From contig CAKVOF010000016.1 in the NCBI GenBank assembly GCA_934778125.1, forward strand, positions 1-26,873: 26,873 nucleotides of DNA, written 5' to 3'. The stretch's first letter is position 1; every line of letters starts with the position of its first letter. Source of the stretch: an uncultured Clostridia bacterium (GTDB taxonomy: Bacteria > Bacillota > Clostridia > Christensenellales > UBA1242). The notes under the pieces were generated by a model, which had not been told where the DNA came from, did no database searches, and saw nothing but the letters and a program-made list of their open reading frames with translations. A program made the translations under genes and the position numbers. Below are positions 7,336-12,788 of this stretch, one piece after another.

Positions 7336-8613
7336 ATGTTAGATATTAATTTTATTAGAAAAAATCCTGAGTTGGTTAAAGAGAATATTAAGAAAAAATT
7401 CCAAAATGAAAAACTTCCACTTGTTGATGAGGTTTTAAACTTAGATTCAAAAATTAGAGAACTTAAAAATGAAGATAGCGACCTTAGAAATAAAAGAAAC
7501 ACTATGAGTGACCAAATTGGCAAATTGCTTAGAGAAGGTAAAAAAGATGAAGCAAATAAAGTTAAAGATGAGTTGAAATCAATTAAAGATAGAGTTGATG
7601 AAATTGCTTCAAGCCTAGCTGAACTTGATGAAAAATTTTTAAAAATTATGTATCGTTTGCCAAATATGATTGCTGATAGCGTTCCAATTGGTGAAGATGA
7701 TTCTAAAAATGTTGAGATTAAAAGATACTTAGAACCAAAAGAAAAACCATTTGAAGTGCCATATCATTTAGATATTTTGGAAAGGTTGAAAGGTGCTGAT
7801 ATTGACAGTGCTAGAAGAGTTTCTGGCCAAGGATTTTATTATCTAACTGGCGATATTGCCCGACTTCATTCGGCTGTTTTAACTTACGCTCGTGATTTTA
7901 TGATCGATAAAGGCTTCACATATGTTATTCCACCATTTATGATTAAATCAGATATCGTTTCTGGCGTTATGAGTTTCGAAGAGATGGAAAGTATGATGTA
8001 TAAAATCGAAGGGGAAGACTTATTCCTTATTGGAACAAGCGAACACTCTATGATTGGAAGATTCGTTAATCAAATCATCGATGAAAAAGAATTGCCATTA
8101 ACTTTAACTTCTTATTCACCTTGCTTTAGAAAAGAAAAAGGTGCTCATGGCATTGAAGAAAGGGGGATTTATAGAATTCACCAATTTGAAAAGCAAGAAA
8201 TGATTGTTATTTGTAAACCAGAAGATAGTGAAGAGTGGTATAACAAAATGTGGAACTACACAGTTGAACTTTTCACAAGTATGGAAATCCCAGTTAGAAC
8301 ACTAGAGTGTTGTAGTGGTGACCTTGCCGATATGAAATATAAAAGCTTAGATGTTGAAGCATGGAGCCCTCGCCAAAAGAAATACTTTGAAGTTGGCAGT
8401 TGTTCTAATCTAACAGAAGCGCAAGCAAGAAGATTGAAAATTAGATATAAGACCGATGAAGGAACAAAATTCCCACACACTCTAAACAACACCGTTATTG
8501 CCCCACCAAGAATGTTAATAGCATTCATTGAAAATCATCTTCAAGCCGATGGATCGATTTATATTCCTGAGGTGTTGAGGAAGTATATGGGTGGAAAAAC
8601 CTACATCAAATAA
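7336..8613 (+). CDS. serS: Seryl-tRNA synthetase, archaeal-like subtype
   Basis: It charges tRNA-Ser (and tRNA-Sec where present). At 425 residues it has the normal length. Residues about 27-100 form the charged antiparallel coiled-coil arm that grips the long variable arm of tRNA-Ser. The class II core follows, with motif 2 around 260-288 (CFRKEKGAHG ... RIHQFEKQE) and motif 3 around 384-400 (NNTVIAPPRMLIAFIEN). These motifs differ from the typical bacterial versions (GRDTRGL..HQF and NGSGLAVGRTLVA) and read closer to archaeal enzymes (GAHG...HQF, NNTxIAxxR). It may be a horizontally acquired form or belong to a known Firmicutes subgroup with such SerRS. Binding site AAGGTG. It has no conventional terminator before the repeat array. 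Confidence 0.95.
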   Translation: MLDINFIRKNPELVKENIKKKFQNEKLPLVDEVLNLDSKIRELKNEDSDLRNKRNTMSDQIGKLLREGKKDEANKVKDELKSIKDRVDEIASSLAELDEKFLKIMYRLPNMIADSVPIGEDDSKNVEIKRYLEPKEKPFEVPYHLDILERLKGADIDSARRVSGQGFYYLTGDIARLHSAVLTYARDFMIDKGFTYVIPPFMIKSDIVSGVMSFEEMESMMYKIEGEDLFLIGTSEHSMIGRFVNQIIDEKELPLTLTSYSPCFRKEKGAHGIEERGIYRIHQFEKQEMIVICKPEDSEEWYNKMWNYTVELFTSMEIPVRTLECCSGDLADMKYKSLDVEAWSPRQKKYFEVGSCSNLTEAQARRLKIRYKTDEGTKFPHTLNNTVIAPPRMLIAFIENHLQADGSIYIPEVLRKYMGGKTYIK

Positions 8614-8740
8614 AAAACAAGCAAAAAGCTTCGTAATACTGTGTTTCTGAATAATTTTCAAAATAGTCATTTATGCTAATAAACTCCTATCTTGAAAATT
8701 ATTCGAGCCTTGTCTTACTTGCTTTTTGTTTGTTTTTTTT
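8614..8740 (+). other. Outer inverted repeat around the first array unit
   Basis: The bases just after serS (AAAAAACAAGCAAAAAGC, 8614-8631) are nearly complementary to 8723-8740 (GCTTTTTGTTTGTTTTTT). They enclose unit 1 in one large hairpin ending in a T run, which could act as the serS terminator. Confidence 0.5.
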
Positions 8741-8787
8741 GTTGCCATTCTTTAAATAATTATATCTAAGCAATGTTGCATAACTGC
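8643..8787 (+). repeat. Tandem structured unit 1 (type A)
   Basis: Starts at the conserved GTTTCTG. Main stem GAATAATTTTCAA (8649-8661) with TTGAAAATTATTC (8692-8704), perfect 13 bp. The apical hairpin is TTTAT-GCTA-ATAAA (8670-8683). The 3' part reads CGAGCCTTG...GCTTTTTG. Next unit begins 145 nt on. Confidence 0.85.
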
Positions 8788-8929
8788 GTTTCTGCTAAAA
8801 TTTTAAAACGGTCATTTATGCTAATAAACTCCCTATTAAAATTTTAGCGAGCCTTGTTCTGCTCGCTTTTTGCTTGTTTTTTCGTTTTCGTTATTTGGAT
8901 AAATAAATCAACCAAAGTTGCATAACTTC
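8788..8929 (+). repeat. Tandem structured unit 2 (type B) with intrinsic terminator
   Basis: Main stem GCTAAAATTTTAA (8794-8806) with TTAAAATTTTAGC (8836-8848), the same loop as type A, then a terminator stem AGCGAGC (8846-8852) with GCTCGCT (8861-8867) and T-rich DNA. The main stem and terminator stem share three bases (AGC, 8846-8848). Confidence 0.85.
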
Positions 8930-9367
8930 GTTTCTGAATAATTTTCAAAATAGTCATTTATAAGAATAAACAGAAAGAGAGCAGTGCTAATCGCACTTAC
9001 GCTTGGGAAGTGTTCCCAAGCATTTTTGCTAAACGCAAAAGCTCTCAGTTTTGAATCATCGCAATTTATATTATCGAAAGTTGTCGGCAAACAGCCCGAA
9101 GGGATACTTGCCAGCAACTGATGTTAATCAAAACAGTGATACCTTGATTTATCAAGGAGTTGCGTTTAGCAACTTGGGTTGTGAACTAAGTTAACAACAC
9201 AAAATCACTTAGTTTATATTAAATGCCACTTCGTGTCGCTTATATAAATTTGCTCGATTATAAACTCCTATCTTGAAAATTATTCGAGCCTTGTCTTACT
9301 TGCTTTTTGCTTGTTTTTTTGTTGCCATTCTTTAAATAATTATATCTAAGCAATGTTGCATAACTGC
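8930..9367 (+). repeat. Tandem structured unit 3 (type A), split by an insertion
   Basis: The left part (8930-8971) and right part (9260-9367) match unit 1. They are separated by the ~288 bp insert described separately. The main-stem arms are still present on both sides. Confidence 0.8.
8972..9265. mobile_element. ~288 bp structured insertion with 6-bp flanking duplication
   Basis: The insert lies in the apical loop of array unit 3 and is flanked by ATAAAC on both sides (8966-8971 and 9260-9265), as for a target duplication. It carries no credible gene and no clear terminal inverted repeats. It folds well on paper. An outer stem GAGAGC/GCTCTC (8977-8982 with 9041-9046) encloses three hairpins, at 8983-8997, 9001-9021 and 9024-9040. 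A second domain is closed by GTTTTGA/TCAAAAC (9048-9054 with 9128-9134) around a long hairpin at 9080-9118. Further hairpins lie at 9142-9157, 9159-9173 and 9184-9214. It may be a non-autonomous element or a mobile non-coding RNA; I do not recognise its family. Confidence 0.6.
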
Positions 9368-9509
9368 GTTTCTGCTAAAATTTTAAAACGGTCATTTATG
9401 CTAATAAACTCCCTATTAAAATTTTAGCGAGCCTTGTTCTGCTCGCTTTTTGCTTGTTTTTTCGTTTTCGTTATTTGGATAAATAAATCAACCAATGTTG
9501 CAAAACTTC
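9368..9509 (+). repeat. Tandem structured unit 4 (type B) with intrinsic terminator
   Basis: Almost identical to unit 2, including the terminator stem AGCGAGC/GCTCGCT at 9426-9432 and 9441-9447. Next unit begins 142 nt on. Confidence 0.85.
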
Positions 9510-9600
9510 GTTTCTGCTAAAATTTTAAAACGGTCACTTATGCCAAAAAAGTTCCTTATTAAAATTTAGCGAGCCTTAGCTGCTCGCTTTTTTTATTTCC
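9510..9600 (+). repeat. Tandem structured unit 5 (type B, diverged, last)
   Basis: Same plan as the other B units but with a changed loop (ACTTATGCC... in place of TTTATGCTA...) and a one-base-shorter 3' arm. It ends in AGCGAGC (9568-9574)/GCTCGCT (9582-9588) followed by T7, the cleanest terminator in the array. Confidence 0.75.
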
Positions 9601-9731
9601 AAGGTAGGCAAATCAAATAGTATTAAATATGTGAGTTTTTAGCAATGATTAGAATAGTTGTTTTTGTGTGGTTTTTAAATAATTATTGTGAGGTTTTTAG
9701 TTTTCATACATAAGTATTTTTAAATTGTATC
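9601..9731. other. AT-rich spacer before the phosphoesterase operon
   Basis: I see no gene or clear repeat here; the promoter of the next operon follows it. Confidence 0.5.
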
Positions 9732-9759
9732 TTGACAAATTTTTCAGTTATGTTAATAT
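9732..9759 (+). promoter_or_regulatory. Promoter of the phosphoesterase pair
   Basis: A perfect TTGACA (9732-9737) with a weaker -10, TAATAT (9754-9759), at 16 nt. The leader is about 25 nt and does not include the array. Confidence 0.6.
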
Positions 9760-9789
9760 ATAGGTATTAAATTTTAAGGAGCAGGTGGA

Positions 9790-11052
9790 ATGGTAAGTAA
9801 TTTTCCAGAAATAGAAAAATTAGGGAAAAAGTATCGTGAGCAGGTTGGAGAAACTGCTTACAACAATAAGAATGTTACAGTTAAAGATATAACTAAGGAT
9901 TATTCTGATAAATTTGACACTCTTCAAGTATGTTTTTTAAGTGACACGCATATTGGATCATCGGATTTCGATATTAAAGGATTAATGGAAAATTTGCAAT
10001 ATGCAGATAGTCAAGAAAATGCGGTTGTGTTTATTTTAGGTGATGGAATAAACTCAGCGATAATTGGGAGCAAGTCTGATGCATATGAAGATTTGTTAAA
10101 TCCACAAGAAGAACTTGATACTTTTGCAGAGGTTTTAAAAATTGCAAAAGGCGATAGAAAATTAGCAAGAGTTTTAAAGCATTTAGATGACTCTGGTAAA
10201 ATTGCGGTTGTGCATAGTGGGAACCACGAAGATAGGATAACAAGAGCGGTTGGTGTTTCTCCAACAAAGGTGGCTGCGGATATTGCAGGTGTGGGCAAGG
10301 CTTTTGCACCTTTTTATGCAAACACAGATTTAATTCTTCGCCAACCATTAGCAGAAGACGGAAAATTCCATTTTGGTGTTGTTACTCATCACGGAACTGG
10401 AATAAGAAATATTGATGGAACTTTTAGATTGCTTAGAAATGTTGATAATGCAGATATGTGTGTTATTGGTCACACTCATCAATATAGTATGAAAACAGAT
10501 AGAACAATAAGAATTGATGAAAATGGTGAACAATGCTATCACGATGTTGTTTGCATGAGTTTGCCTGCAAGTGGTGGTGGAACGTATGGTGCGGGAATGG
10601 CTTTACCAGATATATATAAGCAAACTGCTGTTTGGGTGGCAGTTAGTTCTCAGCCAAACCCTTACGCAGATTCAATTTCGCCAACTGGAATAAGATATCC
10701 TAAAATTGTACCTGCGTTTGCATTTTTCACTCCAACAAACGCATTAAACACTCATATTAAGGAAAAAAGAGCAAGGCAGGCTATGCGTGCAATAAACGGC
10801 GTTTATGATGAAAGTGAAGATATCATAAACAACAAAATCAATGATTTATTAAGTACTATTAATTGTGTTGAGAAAGAAGCAAGAGAAGAAATAATCAAAA
10901 AAATAACTGAAAAACCAAGAAAAGAACCAAAAGGTTTTGAAGAGTATTTATTAGAGAAATATTCGAGCAAAGAAGATAAACAAGAAACTATTGATGAATC
11001 TGAAGTTGAATCAAACACTGAAACTGAAAGTAATAATAGTTTAGAGATGTAG
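9790..11052 (+). CDS. Calcineurin-like metallophosphoesterase, intact active site
   Basis: This 420-residue soluble protein has every metal-binding block of the calcineurin-like fold: SDTHIG (D52, H54), LGDGIN (D85, N88), GNHED (N145, H146), THHGTG (H200/H201) and GHTHQ (H228, H230). It should be a two-metal phosphodiesterase or phosphatase; the substrate cannot be read from the sequence. An N-terminal extension of about 45 residues precedes the fold. The C-terminal ~100 residues are helical and charged and end in an acidic, Ser/Asn-rich tail (ETESNNSLEM). No signal peptide or membrane segment. Binding site AAGGAG before the ATG. The next gene starts 12 nt after its stop and is a related protein without the metal ligands, so the two probably act together. 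Confidence 0.9.
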   Translation: MVSNFPEIEKLGKKYREQVGETAYNNKNVTVKDITKDYSDKFDTLQVCFLSDTHIGSSDFDIKGLMENLQYADSQENAVVFILGDGINSAIIGSKSDAYEDLLNPQEELDTFAEVLKIAKGDRKLARVLKHLDDSGKIAVVHSGNHEDRITRAVGVSPTKVAADIAGVGKAFAPFYANTDLILRQPLAEDGKFHFGVVTHHGTGIRNIDGTFRLLRNVDNADMCVIGHTHQYSMKTDRTIRIDENGEQCYHDVVCMSLPASGGGTYGAGMALPDIYKQTAVWVAVSSQPNPYADSISPTGIRYPKIVPAFAFFTPTNALNTHIKEKRARQAMRAINGVYDESEDIINNKINDLLSTINCVEKEAREEIIKKITEKPRKEPKGFEEYLLEKYSSKEDKQETIDESEVESNTETESNNSLEM

Positions 11053-11064
11053 GGTGGTGGAGAT

Positions 11065-12399
11065 ATGAAGAATTTAGAGATGAGTATGGAAGGCGGAAAA
11101 TTAAATGCTGATCATATTAAGAAAAATGGCGATGATATAAGAAAAATGATTTTGGATAAAATGAGCATTGATGTTTCTCAAACAACGCCAAATGTGTTTA
11201 ACTATGTGTTAAAAAGAAATGATATTGGCTTAAATGAGATTTCAAATGTTGATATGGGCTACGCTTGCACAACTATTGGCGCAAACGGTGAAGCGTTTAG
11301 CAAAAGAAATCCTTATTTGAAAGAGTTGGAATATAATGTTTCGCTTATGAAAGATAGCGAAAATGCTTTGGTTGTGTTGAATGGTGGACTTTTCACATAT
11401 ATTCCAAAATCAAGAGATGGTGAAATGTTATCGTATCAAGAGCAAGTGGCCTATTTTTATTCGCTTTTTAAAGACCTTGCTAAAGATGGAAAAATTGTTG
11501 CAATGGTTAGAGGAACCGAAGAACACAGAATTTTAAAAAATCACCAAATTGATGTTTATGGAGTTTTGCAAGAAGCTTTAGGTTTAAGTGGTAAAGTTTG
11601 TAATGATGCATTAATCAATGTTGCGTTGCAAGATGATAAAGTTGAAAACGCAACTGTTGGAATAAGAACAATCAACTGGAACAACACAGCAACAACTGGT
11701 GCATATATTGGAAGAAAAATGGAAGAGAGAGCAACTAAGCGAGGTGGTGCTGATATATATCTTGCTAGAACAACTATGAGTTATTTCAAGAGTGCGGTTG
11801 TTGGAGAGAGTGTTAATGGAAGGAAAGAAAATAAACCGATCTATATGATTTCTGGCGGTTCATACACTCCATTTAAAGGTGCTATGACAGCGGGAGCAGA
11901 GTATAACTCGATTAAAGATGGCGAACTTGCTCCAAATAGTTTTTGGTATCGTGTTACAGTTGAAGAAAATGATGGTAAAATGTTGTCTACGAAGCCATAT
12001 ATTGTGAGAGTTAACCCAATCAATTATGTTGCTCATCAAATTAATTTCCATGGCACTGATAAACTAACTGCTCAAATTGATAATATGGTTGTTTCAAAAA
12101 GTGATAACATAATACAAAGTGTTGTTGATAAATATGCGGATTCAAGAAATGAAGTACGAGCTGGAGCAAAAGAATCAATTAGAGAAATATTAATAAACAA
12201 TAAAAGAGTTGCAGAAAGAAATGCTGAAATCAAAGAATATTTGTCTTTAAAGAAGGGTGATAAAAATCAAGTTGATGAAGCTCAAGAGAGTGCAATCAGT
12301 TTTATTGGAAGCAATGTCCCAGAAATTAATGGAGAAGTTGTTTTTGATTCTGAAAGTGGGCTTGATGATTCAAACGATGATAGTTCAATGGAATTATAA
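11065..12399 (+). CDS. Degenerate metallophosphoesterase paralogue, all metal ligands lost
   Basis: The 444-residue product aligns by eye with its upstream neighbour over most of its length. SDTHIG corresponds to ACTTIG (67-72), ENAVVFILGDG to ENALVVLNGG, SGKIAVVHSGNHEDRI to DGKIVAMVRGTEEHRI (141-156), and ADMCVIGHTHQ to ADIYLARTTM (229-238). All metal ligands are thus replaced: D52 by Cys, H54 by Thr, D85 by Gly, N145/H146 by Thr/Glu, H228/H230 by Arg/Thr. The fold is probably kept and catalysis lost, as in regulatory or structural pseudoenzyme subunits. Both proteins end in a similar acidic tail (here DDSNDDSSMEL). GGTGGAG lies very close (2 nt) to the ATG at 11065; a start at 11080 is possible but lacks a binding site. 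Confidence 0.75.
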   Translation: MKNLEMSMEGGKLNADHIKKNGDDIRKMILDKMSIDVSQTTPNVFNYVLKRNDIGLNEISNVDMGYACTTIGANGEAFSKRNPYLKELEYNVSLMKDSENALVVLNGGLFTYIPKSRDGEMLSYQEQVAYFYSLFKDLAKDGKIVAMVRGTEEHRILKNHQIDVYGVLQEALGLSGKVCNDALINVALQDDKVENATVGIRTINWNNTATTGAYIGRKMEERATKRGGADIYLARTTMSYFKSAVVGESVNGRKENKPIYMISGGSYTPFKGAMTAGAEYNSIKDGELAPNSFWYRVTVEENDGKMLSTKPYIVRVNPINYVAHQINFHGTDKLTAQIDNMVVSKSDNIIQSVVDKYADSRNEVRAGAKESIREILINNKRVAERNAEIKEYLSLKKGDKNQVDEAQESAISFIGSNVPEINGEVVFDSESGLDDSNDDSSMEL

Positions 12400-12405
12400 G
12401 ATTAG

Positions 12406-12429
12406 AGTTGGCTATATGGCCAACTTTTT
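12406..12429 (+). terminator. Intrinsic terminator of the phosphoesterase operon
   Basis: AGTTGGC (12406-12412) with GCCAACT (12419-12425), 6-nt loop, short T run. Confidence 0.75.
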
Positions 12430-12788
12430 CATATTTGGCAAAATCAAATTGGGTAATCGCCTATTGTTTTTATAGATAATCTTATTCCGAATATTATGTT
12501 GTGGTTTTCTAAGTATTAATTGCCACTTAAAGCACATAAAGAGTTGATGGATTGTTAAGAATAAGTAGTGAATCTAATATCATTTTTTTAAATTATTTAT
12601 TATTATAATTGACTTTATTTAGGCTTAAAGATAAAATTGTATTGGTATAAAATCAAAAAAATATATTTGATGATGCTAGTTTGCTTAAATGGTTTAGAGA
12701 AGACCTAGTGAAAGTTTGTAAACTTTATTCGCGGTTTAATCTTAATATATATTATGAGCAACAAAAAATTTATAAAAGGACAATTAAA
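12430..12788. other. Long upstream region of adhE
   Basis: About 360 nt without a gene. It holds the adhE promoter and a leader of about 145 nt after it. I see one half-site-like TTGTTAA (12552-12558) but no full Rex operator, and no recognisable riboswitch. Confidence 0.5.
12609..12637 (+). promoter_or_regulatory. Promoter of adhE
   Basis: TTGACT (12609-12614), 17 nt, TAAAAT (12632-12637); five of six consensus bases in each box. Confidence 0.6.

Noticed and set aside
8908..9117. 69-residue open frame on the minus strand inside the insertion
   Set aside because: It spans the repeat and the hairpins, has no binding site and no protein-like pattern; structure explains the sequence better.
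9052..9125. Hammerhead ribozyme (CGAAAG, GTC and CTGATG occur in the insert)
   Set aside because: CTGATG is followed by T, not A; there is no stem-loop between GAAA and the GTC, so the three-stem core cannot form in any permutation.
8643..9600. CRISPR array
   Set aside because: Units are ~142-145 bp and almost wholly repeated; there are no short repeats with unique spacers and no cas genes.
8643..9600. Integron attC sites or type III toxin-antitoxin RNA repeats
   Set aside because: No integrase, cassettes or attC core pairs are visible, and type III antitoxin repeats are much shorter and followed by a ToxN-like gene, which is absent.
12545..12565. Rex operator upstream of adhE
   Set aside because: Only a TTGTTAA half-site is present and the inverted half is missing.
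12681..12788. Upstream start for adhE
   Set aside because: The extra 36 residues are not AdhE-like and the AAAGGA binding site belongs to the ATG at 12789.
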